DNA from: JAZRYE01 sp045600585
GTDB taxonomy: Bacteria; Bacillota_I; Bacilli_A; RFN20; CAG-826
Direction: 5' to 3'
DNA: 64,000 nt
Assembly (NCBI GenBank): GCA_045600585.1
Contig: JAZRYE010000003.1
Coordinates: 1 to 64,000, forward strand
The notes beneath the pieces are model-generated. The model worked only from the letters and a program-made list of their open reading frames with translations, was not told the DNA's origin and searched no databases. Positions 25,054 to 33,207 of the stretch are shown here, in pieces. Numbering within the stretch: position 1 is the first letter of the stretch; each line of letters begins with the position of its first letter. The position numbers were made by a program, and so were the translations under genes.

Positions 25054-27153
25054 TTAATCAATGTATCCTAAGGTTGTTAAGTAGTCGTATAACGGCTCGA
25101 CGAGTTCGGATATTCCATCCATCTCGTGATAGGTTTTAACCAAATCTACAACACTTGATTCTTTTGTCTTAGTTGAATAGAACGTCTTTCCACCGGAAAC
25201 AGCATAAGCTCTAATTGTGAATGTTTCAGTCAATCTTGCAGGATTTGCGAATACATCGCCCAATCCGATAACGATATATTGTTTGTTGGTGCTCTCGTCA
25301 ACATATGTATTAGCGTTGTATTGGTATGCCTTTGTTCTGGAACCAGTTGCCACTTCAATGCCGTAAGATGTTGGCGAATAAGCGGAGGCAAACTCATCCA
25401 TGTTGTCCGTAGCCATTCTTAATCTGAAGTCAACATCCTCAATACCGCCAGCACCATATTCGATAACAAATGAAGCGATATATTTAATTGTTGTGGATGA
25501 TGTTAAAATTGCAGAGCCATCTTTCAATTCTACGCTGATTCCATTTATTTCCTCGCCAGAATCTTTATATGCTGTTACTGAGAATACCGATGTACCAGCT
25601 CCAGAGGAAATTGTTAAAGATGCACCTTTATACAATCTGAAGTCATCTTGCTTTAGCCACCAGGCTGTGCTTGTTCCACTATTCCAGGAAAAATCGATAC
25701 CGGAATCATTAGCAAACGCATCATTCAAGCTCTTCGCGGTGTTGTTTGCCACAGAGTAGTTTTCATCTGTAATTTCACCCATCGACACTTCCGTTTCATG
25801 GTTCTCTCTAGTATCTGTGTATCTATAAGAAAGGGACATCCAGGAATTAATGAGGTCTAGATCGTTTTGTAAAGAAACATCAGCCTCGCTATTCCAAACG
25901 GCTGTGAGAATCATGCTTTCGGAAACTTGATCTGCACCAAAATCCCACAAAGTTCCATTTTCTGTTTCCCATCCAACAAAGGAATATCCTGTTTTTGTTG
26001 GTTCAGAAGGCTCGGCAAGATAACTTCCTTCAAGAACCTCAACATCGTCTCCGTATTGAGAACCATCATTCTCGTACATAACGGTATAAAATTCCTTGCA
26101 AACAGCGCCAGAAGCGAATTGAGGAGTGTCGCCTTTATAGTTAACGAGATAACCATCGATTTGGATTTTAGCGCCTTCAGCAATTTCATGTGTTGCAGCA
26201 GCCCTGTAACAGCTGATAATATCAGCTTCATCATCAATTAAATCGAATGAAAAATTTCCGTATTGTTCAGAATATGGGGTTGTCACTTCACCAACTTCAC
26301 CGATAACCTTATATCTATATGGAGAATTGCTAGTCCCAGTTAATTCACAAACGTCCAAAGCAACAGCAGCTGAAACAGGGTCAATATTACTTGGATAAAC
26401 TTTGATTGTGATTTCGTTAGATGTCTCACCCGCTGAATTTGTAGCTGCTATTGTGACTGCACCATATTTTGTTGCGGTAAACTTGTTATCAACAACTGAA
26501 CCAAACCCATCTGTAACATACCAGGACAAACCATCAATTGATCCTGATGCCGTCAAATTGACAGTTTCACCAAGCATAACAACATTGGTGTCTACCGAAA
26601 TTTCAAGATCATTGTCATCTGTTGCCACGGTGTAGAAAACCAAATTTCTAGCACTTCCGTCATAGTTTGTAGCGGTATCGGAATTGTAATTTCTCCAATC
26701 AGCAGCATTATAGACACCAAGATATCTATTGTTAGCATTCTTTAATGAATTATTTTCCGTATAAGTCCAAGTTTGCTTTGTTGAACTAACCCTAGTTCCG
26801 TTATTAGCTGTTGTGCCATTCAAATAATCGCCATTATCATTTTGAATATAATAAGAAGAGCCGCTTTGAGTCACCGTCCACAAATTAGACGCATCAATGC
26901 TTGAAACATCTGTGAATTCGTGAGCAACAGGACATGCACTTGTCGAAGCTTCGGTTCCTAAATAATAGGTTTTGTTCTTGTAAGTTGTTGTAATAAGCAA
27001 TTTGCCAACACCAAAATCACATTCCTGATAATCAGCGCCCTCAGCTTTAACAATTTGAGGATTTTTAAGCTCAAAAAAACGACTGCCAGTGTATCCTATG
27101 GCACCGAAAGCCATGAACGCTGCAGCAGTCACAAGTAATAATTTTTTCTTCAT
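25054..27153 (-). CDS. large secreted surface protein with Ig-like and InlB-type repeats
   Basis: 699 residues. Signal peptide MKKKLLLVTAAAFMAFGAIG with likely cleavage after VKAEGA. Then a lectin-like region full of Trp/Tyr (about 45-170; NDNGDYLN, NANNRYLGVYN), a BIG-type Ig-like domain (about 178-255; EISVDTNVVMLGETVNLTAS), an OB-like segment (about 262-355), and one Listeria-Bacteroides repeat (YTVMYENDGSQYGDDVEV, TGYSFVGWETENGTLWDF). The C-terminal 270 residues are unassigned; no sortase motif seen. AT-rich unlike the flanking phage genes. It is preceded by GAAAGGGG and by a promoter plus riboswitch-like leader. Confidence 0.75.
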   Translation of the reverse strand: MKKKLLLVTAAAFMAFGAIGYTGSRFFELKNPQIVKAEGADYQECDFGVGKLLITTTYKNKTYYLGTEASTSACPVAHEFTDVSSIDASNLWTVTQSGSSYYIQNDNGDYLNGTTANNGTRVSSTKQTWTYTENNSLKNANNRYLGVYNAADWRNYNSDTATNYDGSARNLVFYTVATDDNDLEISVDTNVVMLGETVNLTASGSIDGLSWYVTDGFGSVVDNKFTATKYGAVTIAATNSAGETSNEITIKVYPSNIDPVSAAVALDVCELTGTSNSPYRYKVIGEVGEVTTPYSEQYGNFSFDLIDDEADIISCYRAAATHEIAEGAKIQIDGYLVNYKGDTPQFASGAVCKEFYTVMYENDGSQYGDDVEVLEGSYLAEPSEPTKTGYSFVGWETENGTLWDFGADQVSESMILTAVWNSEADVSLQNDLDLINSWMSLSYRYTDTRENHETEVSMGEITDENYSVANNTAKSLNDAFANDSGIDFSWNSGTSTAWWLKQDDFRLYKGASLTISSGAGTSVFSVTAYKDSGEEINGISVELKDGSAILTSSTTIKYIASFVIEYGAGGIEDVDFRLRMATDNMDEFASAYSPTSYGIEVATGSRTKAYQYNANTYVDESTNKQYIVIGLGDVFANPARLTETFTIRAYAVSGGKTFYSTKTKESSVVDLVKTYHEMDGISELVEPLYDYLTTLGYID

Positions 27154-27174
27154 AAATTACCCCTTTCGATAAAA

Positions 27175-27280
27175 ACAGGCAGTAATCTATTGTCGCTTTG
27201 TTAATCGACTAGCATAGTGCGGACTTCTGGGCGCCGCGTAGAGACTCATCAACCTCTGTTACTGATGGATATACGCCTGT
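27175..27280 (-). ncRNA. variant purine-type riboswitch leader
   Basis: Read on the minus strand, the leader has the three-way-junction plan of purine riboswitches: P1 GGCGUA/UAUGCU (27272-27277 with 27211-27216), a UAUAUC joining strand, P2 CAUCA/UGAUG with GG in its loop, J2/3 GUCUCUAC (27238-27245; GUUUCUAC in the classical family), P3 GCGG/CCGC with CC in its loop, and J3/1 ACUAUG. The C in ACUAU is the position that in the family selects guanine-type ligands. ACAGGC at the 5' end can instead pair with GCCUGU (27175-27180), directly before a U-run, giving a switch. Loops are longer than usual, so ligand identity is open. Confidence 0.6.
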
Positions 27281-27288
27281 ACAACCAC

Positions 27289-27317
27289 AATATACGCGCA
27301 TTTTCGTTGCTGCACAA
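27289..27317 (-). promoter_or_regulatory. promoter of the secreted-protein module
   Basis: TTGTGC (27312-27317) and TATATT (27289-27294) separated by exactly 17 bases on the minus strand; the predicted start of transcription falls just before the riboswitch-like RNA. Confidence 0.6.
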
Positions 27318-27431
27318 AACATTTTTTATAATTTGTTTCGATAGAATCCGCATTTTTTGACAATTGAGACATCAAAAAAATCTAGAGTGGGCCACGCTTT
27401 TTTGATGTTTTGTGTCCCATCTAGATCGTTT

Positions 27432-28409
27432 TCATTTTTTTGTTTCTGTAACACGTCTGCGACCGTACTTAGGCCTCTTGAAGCAGACAGGGCATTTCAT
27501 CATGCCCCTCGATCTCGTCCTTATCTCGCATGACCATTCCGCACCGCACGTTGGGCATTTCCAGAAAGCGATCTTCATGCTTCCTGATCTTAGCTTTTCA
27601 GGATATAAGCCGATGGCGGCGTTCTTCTCGAAGTCCCACTCCCCCATCAGCTCCGGATGCTCGGTCCTGAAATCGTTCATGCCGGTGAGTGTCTTGGTGT
27701 TCTTCTTCGAGCAATATGGGCAATTTACGCCTTTCTTCCTCTTTGACATCGTGCACAGGAAGCTATGGCCTTTCCTGCATGTCCACCACCTTGGGATATG
27801 GACGTCCTTGTTGTAAGGGACCTCGGATGCCTTCATTCCGTTTTTGACCGCATCGAATTCCCTGGCCAGCTTCTTATTTACGTCGGCCAGCGTGAATATT
27901 GGCCTAGGCGGCTTTTTCACTTGAATAGCCCTCTGCCCTTTGGCTGCGCGCCTTTTCGCGGTCTCCGCCTTCTGGGCCTCCATCTTGCATTTCCAGCATG
28001 TTAGATGCGTGACGAACTCCTTCGGCATCTCCCTGAGCTCATGGCCGTGCTTGCACCTGAAATAGAACCTCTGCGTCGAATTTGCGAGGACATGGGACGC
28101 GTCGATCCCGTTCTTCTCCTCGTCGAACATCTCCGCCATCTCAGGCGAAACGGTCTTTATGTCGTTGTAGCCAGGCCACACCTTCTTGTTGAGGCAATAC
28201 GGGCATTCGCTGACATGTCCGTTCTTGACCCTGTTGCAGACCTGGACCCTCCAGGTATGCCCGTTCTTGCATCTCCACCACACGTATCTGGAGCTGCCCA
28301 AAGTCAGAGTATCCAAGTCGATATCCTTATTTAATGCGCGATCAAATTCGTCGAGAAGCCTTTCGTTGTGGCTCTCTATGCACCAGTCCTTGAATAGAAT
28401 CTTATCCAT
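27432..28409 (-). CDS. protein of repeated DUF4379 zinc-ribbon domains
   Basis: 325 residues built of four or five tandem zinc-ribbon units, each with W..KNGHTW or equivalent and CPxC pairs: WWRCKNGHTWRVQV...CPYCLNKKV, FRCKHGHEL...CWKCKM, WWTCRKGHSFLC...CPYCSKK, WKCPTCGAEW...CPVCFKR. This is the DUF4379 (probable zinc-ribbon) arrangement, often found fused to or near endonucleases in phages and defence islands; here no nuclease domain is attached. Between ribbons lie LAREFDAVKNG-like linkers. GC-rich phage codon use. Probably nucleic-acid binding (inference). Confidence 0.75.
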   Translation of the reverse strand: MDKILFKDWCIESHNERLLDEFDRALNKDIDLDTLTLGSSRYVWWRCKNGHTWRVQVCNRVKNGHVSECPYCLNKKVWPGYNDIKTVSPEMAEMFDEEKNGIDASHVLANSTQRFYFRCKHGHELREMPKEFVTHLTCWKCKMEAQKAETAKRRAAKGQRAIQVKKPPRPIFTLADVNKKLAREFDAVKNGMKASEVPYNKDVHIPRWWTCRKGHSFLCTMSKRKKGVNCPYCSKKNTKTLTGMNDFRTEHPELMGEWDFEKNAAIGLYPEKLRSGSMKIAFWKCPTCGAEWSCEIRTRSRGMMKCPVCFKRPKYGRRRVTETKK

Positions 28410-28489
28410 ATGTCTATTATAGGATTTTTGCGTTTTCGGAGTACAAGCGTTTTTTTAAAACTTATCCGGAGCCTTTGCCTTCCAAAATA

Positions 28490-28517
28490 AAAGACCAGAT
28501 TTTGTCTTCTGGTCTTT
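28490..28517 (-). terminator. terminator after the nuclease module
   Basis: AAGACCAG/CTGGTCTT stem with TTTTATTTT on the minus strand, touching palindromic copy C. It ends the methylase-nuclease operon. Confidence 0.8.
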
Positions 28518-28574
28518 AATACATAGTATTAATTATCTCTTGAACTTAAATAACTACTATTATTTCAGGTTTAT
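28516..28574. repeat. palindromic repeat, long type (copy C)
   Basis: Palindrome TTAATACATAGTATTAA (28516-28532), arm CTTGAACTTAAATAACT (28539-28555), and TATTTCAGGTTTAT (28561-28574) overlapping the stop of the GIY-YIG gene. Confidence 0.65.
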
Positions 28575-29416
28575 TTGTCGTTTGTAGAATCAATATCCTT
28601 TAGTTTGATTCCATCTTTATTTTCCCACTTATCATTTCCGCTTGAAGGTGTTCCTAAAACAATCGAAGCTGCTGCTGACGGGGATTTGAACTCGTAGTTT
28701 TTAGTAAACTTGTGATCGACAATTGTTCCATCGCTTTCCAGCAACTTGCGAAGAACAGGCCAACCTGGGACGTTGGTTTCAAAAGAAGGCGTCGTGTCTT
28801 CAGATGTAATTGATCCCTTTGTGACCGTGAATCCGTTATCTGATGGGTAACCAGATGCATTAGCCTTACGTCCTTTGCAAAAAAGAAGTTTTGACTCATC
28901 AACGCTATTAGTTTTTTCTTCAAGAAAAGTGTATCCCAATGCCTTTAGAATCAACTTCATGTTTTCAATGAATACATCGAGCATTGCTAATTCAGATTTC
29001 TTTAAGGAGAAGTTCTTATCGACTGATTTTGTGTGAAGAACAATGTCTCCATTTTTCTTCATTACGTTATACGAATAACTTTCGATGTATTTTGCGTATG
29101 TTTCATTAAATTTTGAGTTACCAAAACAGATAGCCGTAGCCCAGTAAAAATCTTCTTTTCTCTTTTTTGAGTTATAGTCGCTTATATGAACGAGCAATCT
29201 GTCTTTAATGTTTTTAGATTCTCCGACATAAACGCCACCATCTTCGCAAAGCAAAAAATACACTCCGCACCAAGATATTTCGGGAATATCCGAATCTTTT
29301 ATTTTAATACGAGGGATGCGTATCGTTTTAGTATCCCAGTTTGAAAGATCTAACGTGAGGATTCCGTCAGCTTCACCGTCTTCGAGAAACAACTCTATAG
29401 TTTTTCCGTGAGCCAT
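28571..29416 (-). CDS. GIY-YIG nuclease with DUF4357 domain
   Basis: 281 residues. After an N-terminal segment (1-45) comes a GIY-YIG nuclease fold: GVY (51-53), YVG (63-65), the catalytic-type Arg73 in KDRLLVH, and Glu105 in FNETYAKYIE. The C-terminal part has the DUF4357 pattern: LLFCKGRKANASGYP, then FKSPSAAASIVLGTPSSGNDKWENKDG (about 245-272). Such proteins occur in phages and restriction loci and cut DNA with a divalent metal. It follows the DUF262 gene by 16 bases and ends the operon, so it may be the effector of the module. Confidence 0.8.
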   Translation of the reverse strand: MAHGKTIELFLEDGEADGILTLDLSNWDTKTIRIPRIKIKDSDIPEISWCGVYFLLCEDGGVYVGESKNIKDRLLVHISDYNSKKRKEDFYWATAICFGNSKFNETYAKYIESYSYNVMKKNGDIVLHTKSVDKNFSLKKSELAMLDVFIENMKLILKALGYTFLEEKTNSVDESKLLFCKGRKANASGYPSDNGFTVTKGSITSEDTTPSFETNVPGWPVLRKLLESDGTIVDHKFTKNYEFKSPSAAASIVLGTPSSGNDKWENKDGIKLKDIDSTNDK

Positions 29417-29432
29417 AAATATTCCTCATTTA

Positions 29433-30998
29433 TTAGATAAGAACAACACTGCCAAATGGGAATGTTGTACGAATAATGTTAGCAATTTGTTTTTGTCTAG
29501 TTTCGACATATGCCTTTCTATCGGTTTCAAATTTTGCGAAATCAACAGTGTTCATGGTTGTTCTTAAAAGAGCGTCCTTTGCAATAATTGTTGTGTACTT
29601 AGGAAGTTTGACCGTGAGATAGTTGTTTGAAATGGATTTGTTAACTGATTCACAAAGTAAGAATTGATTACCGATATTATTAATAATTTCTTTTTGGTCG
29701 GCGGTATTTGTTGGCCATCCGTTTGTAGCCCAAACCGGTTTAGGTGTTTGTGGATAAACATGTTCGAGATTAACCTTTGAAATATTGATCGTTCCAGAAG
29801 TGTTGCAAATAATAGCATCCATAACAAGTAAAGCTTTTCTAATTCCTGGAGTTGCATTTCCGGTTCCACCAATGCTGTTAACAAAGTCAGAATATGCCAT
29901 TTTGCATGAGCTAGCATTATTGTTGATATATGTTGCAATCGCTAACGAAATATCATCAGCACTTTTTCCTTGATTAATTAAATTAATCACGTCGTTCATG
30001 AGATACTTTAATAAACTTGGTAATCCACCGGTAAGACTTAATACTACACTTAACATGCACAATGGGAGTACAACCTTTTCTAAATATTCCCTGTTTGTTG
30101 TAGTATCAATTCCTTTCATTGCTAAAACATTAAGAACATCATAAAGCGAAGTTCTATTTATATAGCAGAACACGGATGTGATAGGATTCTTTTCGAGTAG
30201 CGACAAAGTGTTGAGCGTTGTAACGAATTTGCTAAACTCAACACTCGATTTAGTAATGTGATCTCTCAAGAAAGTGATAATGCCAATGTTATCAAAATTC
30301 TTTGAAGCATCACCAGTTATATACTTGTAGTAACTAACTACTGCCATTTTTATATCTTTTACTTTGGCAGAGATAGGTATGTTGTAAATCTTAGAATATT
30401 GTTTAATTGCAGTTTGAATGATTTCATCTTTTGTTAATGGTTTTCCACCAGTATTTATTTGTTGGAAAATAACGAAAGCGTCGTCAGCATTCTGACATTT
30501 TTTTAAATAAACAAAGAGATTATTTTTGAGAACATCAATGATATCACTCAATATCCCAGAATTAGTGTCAATCCATTCTTTGAAGTGCAAATAGATGGTC
30601 TTAAATGGAGCACAAACATAATTTGTAAAATTGCATTGATACTTTGCATTGTTGTCAGCGATATCATATTCAATATCAAAGAGGTCTAGTTTAGCTAAGG
30701 GAAGAGATTTTTCGTCTATGTAATCATTGATTGCTTTAAACAAATTATTTAAAGTGACGATTCTTTGTTGGCCGTCAGCGAACATGTATTTAACGCCATC
30801 TTCATAATAAATAAAGTCGAGTAAATATAACTCCTTAGTCTTGTCGTTAACAACATCAATGATGTCCAATAACATCTGAGTTGTTTGTGTTGGCTTCCAA
30901 TCATAAAAACGTTGGAAAATTGGAATGCCGATTTTGTGTGTTGTGAGCGAATAGATATTTACATAGCTAAATCCAACACTGCTTTTTTCAATTATCAT
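29433..30998 (-). CDS. DUF262/DUF1524 protein (GmrSD-like)
   Basis: 521 residues. The N-terminal DUF262 half has IPIFQRFYDW (about 25-34) and the NTP-binding motif DGQQR (about 75-79). The C-terminal half has the HNH-like DUF1524 pattern: LEHVYPQTPKPVW (about 405), IGNQFLLCESVNKSISN (about 445). This two-domain plan is that of GmrS/GmrD-type modification-dependent restriction enzymes and related anti-phage proteins (BrxU, SspE-like), where nucleotide hydrolysis regulates cleavage. Here both domains are in one chain. Position between a methylase and a GIY-YIG nuclease supports a defence role. Confidence 0.8.
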   Translation of the reverse strand: MIIEKSSVGFSYVNIYSLTTHKIGIPIFQRFYDWKPTQTTQMLLDIIDVVNDKTKELYLLDFIYYEDGVKYMFADGQQRIVTLNNLFKAINDYIDEKSLPLAKLDLFDIEYDIADNNAKYQCNFTNYVCAPFKTIYLHFKEWIDTNSGILSDIIDVLKNNLFVYLKKCQNADDAFVIFQQINTGGKPLTKDEIIQTAIKQYSKIYNIPISAKVKDIKMAVVSYYKYITGDASKNFDNIGIITFLRDHITKSSVEFSKFVTTLNTLSLLEKNPITSVFCYINRTSLYDVLNVLAMKGIDTTTNREYLEKVVLPLCMLSVVLSLTGGLPSLLKYLMNDVINLINQGKSADDISLAIATYINNNASSCKMAYSDFVNSIGGTGNATPGIRKALLVMDAIICNTSGTINISKVNLEHVYPQTPKPVWATNGWPTNTADQKEIINNIGNQFLLCESVNKSISNNYLTVKLPKYTTIIAKDALLRTTMNTVDFAKFETDRKAYVETRQKQIANIIRTTFPFGSVVLI

Positions 30999-31000
30999 AA

Positions 31001-31384
31001 TTATTTCCTTCCCGAATATACGATTCTTTCGCCTTTTTTAGATTCATTAATTTCAGAATATGCATCTATTCCTTTTTGATTTGCCAAGCCATCTGGATGA
31101 AAAGCATTGCTTGACCACATATTTCTATTGAGTACCCTGTATCGCTCCTGCTTATTGCTCGGTAGCTTTTGAACATAATAAGGGGGTAATTTGTCTTCAT
31201 TCTCATTGAGAATTTCATAATAAACGCCTATAGCTGTGTCGCTATCGACTCTTGATGGATAAACACTCTTGATGTCTTCAACGGCGATGTCACGCAAAAT
31301 TATCCAAAAAGTATCAACATCACTTTTCTTCTCCGATGCGTTTGACAATCTCCCTATATTTTTTCTTAAAACGTCTCCAAACAT
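31001..31384 (-). CDS. small unknown protein of the nuclease module
   Basis: 127 residues, starting MFGDVLRKNIGRLSN. No recognised domain. Charged and probably helical at the N-terminus, with conserved-looking aromatic segments (VDTFWIILRDIAVEDIK, VYYEILNENEDKLPPYYVQKLP, NRNMWSSNAFHPDG). It sits 5 bases after the methylase and 2 bases before the DUF262 gene, so it is firmly part of the same operon. It could be a specificity or regulatory subunit; that is inference from position only. Confidence 0.6.
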   Translation of the reverse strand: MFGDVLRKNIGRLSNASEKKSDVDTFWIILRDIAVEDIKSVYPSRVDSDTAIGVYYEILNENEDKLPPYYVQKLPSNKQERYRVLNRNMWSSNAFHPDGLANQKGIDAYSEINESKKGERIVYSGRK

Positions 31385-31389
31385 AACTA

Positions 31390-32496
31390 CTATCCATCCT
31401 TTCTAAGTAAAAATAAGTATTCTGTTACATGAATATCTCTATCTCTTAAGTTTCGGCAACCCCTGAAAACATTATAATTCTGGTCGAACACGCGGACATA
31501 TCCAAGCTCATCCAGCATATTAACCATTTCGTCAAAGGTTATAAATCCTTCAGAATTGTAAGAAATCAAAACATATGTGGCATTAACATTTCTGCAAACA
31601 TCAGCTAATGCATTTAAGGCTTCTGTCTTTTTGTTATATGAAGATTTATTCCACCCAACAGGAATACCGGAAACATTAGATATCTCAGCTGGTTCTTCAT
31701 AATTGGTGAGAAGATTTAGCATAAAATAATTGGAACTATAAGGATGCTGGTTATATGGAGGGTCCATATAAGCAAGATCCACGTGAGGAATCTGTCTGCA
31801 AACTTGATTTGAGTCACCCTGTAAAACGTGAACTTCGCTACTATTCATACTCAAAATCGGTTTCTTTACCTCAATATCAGCAAGGATTCTTTTGAGCGCA
31901 TTACGGCCGTCACCGCCAAACTGCCCTATTTTAGTTTGTGAGTTTTTATAAAAGCCTTTGAAAACACCAGATGTGTTATTTTTTGTAGAAGCTTCATATA
32001 AAAGAGGTGCCAACAAAAGTGTCTTATATGGTTCAGGAACTTCATCTAAATATTGTCTTGCAGTATCTAAATATTTTGCGTTTCTGCTTGTATAGAAAAC
32101 CCTTTCTCCAGCCTGGATGTTTTCATCATCTTGAGGAGCATAGAGTCTGTAAATAAATCCATTCTCATAAAGGGGTTCATTATCCAATCTGTTCTTTAGA
32201 TAATTGAACCAATACTCCAACTCTTGTTGATTGATTTCGTTTTCATTTGTCAAATAACATTTATTGATTACGCAACAATAATCTTCTAGATCGTTTGTGT
32301 ACAATACTGAAGAGTGCTGTTTTAAATAACGAGAAACAACTCCAGAGCCAGCAAAAACATCAAAAGAAGTAAGACGTTCGACGCCCAATTCTTCTTTCAC
32401 TAAAGATACGGCATTATCTATAAAGTCCAATAAAGATCTTTTGTTTCCTAGATAGGTAATTATTTGGTCAGTTAAAAATTCTTTTCTTTCAGCCAT
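31390..32496 (-). CDS. D12-class N6-adenine DNA methyltransferase
   Basis: 368 residues. Dam-like D12 order: motif X region TYLGNKRSLLDFI (14-26), SAM-binding motif I DVFAGSGVVSRYL (46-58), and catalytic motif IV DPPY at 245-248 in DLAYMDPPYNQHPYSSNYF. The spacing leaves a large target-recognition segment (about 80-220) without known similarity. It methylates adenine N6 in a specific DNA sequence. It overlaps the XRE gene by 8 bases and is followed by the unknown, DUF262 and GIY-YIG genes, so it is best read as the modification arm of a restriction-like system. Confidence 0.88.
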   Translation of the reverse strand: MAERKEFLTDQIITYLGNKRSLLDFIDNAVSLVKEELGVERLTSFDVFAGSGVVSRYLKQHSSVLYTNDLEDYCCVINKCYLTNENEINQQELEYWFNYLKNRLDNEPLYENGFIYRLYAPQDDENIQAGERVFYTSRNAKYLDTARQYLDEVPEPYKTLLLAPLLYEASTKNNTSGVFKGFYKNSQTKIGQFGGDGRNALKRILADIEVKKPILSMNSSEVHVLQGDSNQVCRQIPHVDLAYMDPPYNQHPYSSNYFMLNLLTNYEEPAEISNVSGIPVGWNKSSYNKKTEALNALADVCRNVNATYVLISYNSEGFITFDEMVNMLDELGYVRVFDQNYNVFRGCRNLRDRDIHVTEYLFLLRKDG

Positions 32497-32689
32497 TTTT
32501 TGTTACCTCCTCTAATCCCGCTTCTTTAAAAAGTTCTCTTAATTTTCTTTTTGATTTCATCGTTGGTTCAAATAACCCTTGTTCCCAGCGGTTGACGCTT
32601 GCAAAAGAAACGCCGAGTTTTTTTGCCAATTCCTCTTGGGTACAAAGAACGATTTCACGATATTTCTTAATCATCTCTGGATAATTCAT
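32489..32689 (-). CDS. XRE-family controller of the methylase operon
   Basis: 66 residues from the ATG at 32689, chosen for the upstream AAGGTGAGACAT; the longer frame to 32797 runs through the promoter. It is one HTH_3 domain (MIKKYREIVLCTQEELAKKLGVSFASVNRWEQGLFEPTMKSKRKLRELFKEAG). Small XRE proteins directly ahead of restriction-modification genes usually act as controller proteins that delay nuclease expression; that role fits here but is inference. Confidence 0.8.
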   Translation of the reverse strand: MNYPEMIKKYREIVLCTQEELAKKLGVSFASVNRWEQGLFEPTMKSKRKLRELFKEAGLEEVTKNG

Positions 32690-32716
32690 ATGTCTCACCT
32701 TGGATATATCTACACA

Positions 32717-32752
32717 ATTATAACACTTTCTTACACAATTTACTATGTAAAT
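32717..32752 (-). promoter_or_regulatory. promoter region of the methylase operon with palindrome copy G
   Basis: A TATAAT box (32717-32722) lies about 28 bases upstream of the XRE start. The palindrome ATTTACTATGTAAAT (32738-32752), with the TACTATGTA core of the element repeats, covers the -35 position, where no good TTGACA is visible; it could be an operator or activator site. Confidence 0.5.
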
Positions 32753-32778
32753 AGAAAAATTAAAGGGAAGCGGACGAA

Positions 32779-33207
32779 TTATGTCCTGTCTTCCCACTTC
32801 TTATTAATTCTATTAATAATCTGACTTATGTATTGCTGGCTGACTCCTGACTCAAACGCTATGTCATCCTGGGTCTTGTCCCTGAAATAGTACATAACGA
32901 AAACAGAGGACTCCCTATCCGTAAGGGAATCCTTGAATGCGACTAGGACTTTTTCTGATTCCTCCACCGCCTTTATCTTATTCTGGATTTTCATCTCCCT
33001 ATCCATGAGGCCAGGCATCTTGTCGTGCCACTCATGGCGTCCGGGGATGCCGCCGTATACAGGCCCTGGGATTGCGATCATCAATCTTCTGACTTCGGAT
33101 AGGTCCTCTTCCAACCTTCTGAGCCTTACCTTGTTGAATCTCACGAAACGGGCGAATTCCTCAAGGCTACAGGCCCCAGGAATCGAATAGTCTTTCCATT
33201 CTCTCAT
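32779..33207 (-). CDS. phage sigma-like transcriptional activator
   Basis: 142 residues. The C-terminal DRESSVFVMYYFRDKTQDDIAFESGVSQQYISQIINRINKKWED (about 96-140) is a sigma-70 region-4-like HTH, as in phage late-gene activators of the ArpU/RinA/DUF1492 type. The N-terminal half is a charged helix. It overlaps the Lin1244-type gene by 41 bases in another frame, typical of compact phage genomes. Could activate the structural genes, of which only fragments remain. Confidence 0.65.
   Translation of the reverse strand: MREWKDYSIPGACSLEEFARFVRFNKVRLRRLEEDLSEVRRLMIAIPGPVYGGIPGRHEWHDKMPGLMDREMKIQNKIKAVEESEKVLVAFKDSLTDRESSVFVMYYFRDKTQDDIAFESGVSQQYISQIINRINKKWEDRT

Noticed and set aside
27232..27270. 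UUGAUGAG in the leader considered as a hammerhead ribozyme core.
   Set aside because: The core should be CUGAUGA with GAAA and three defined stems; these are not present, and the purine-type layout explains the region better.
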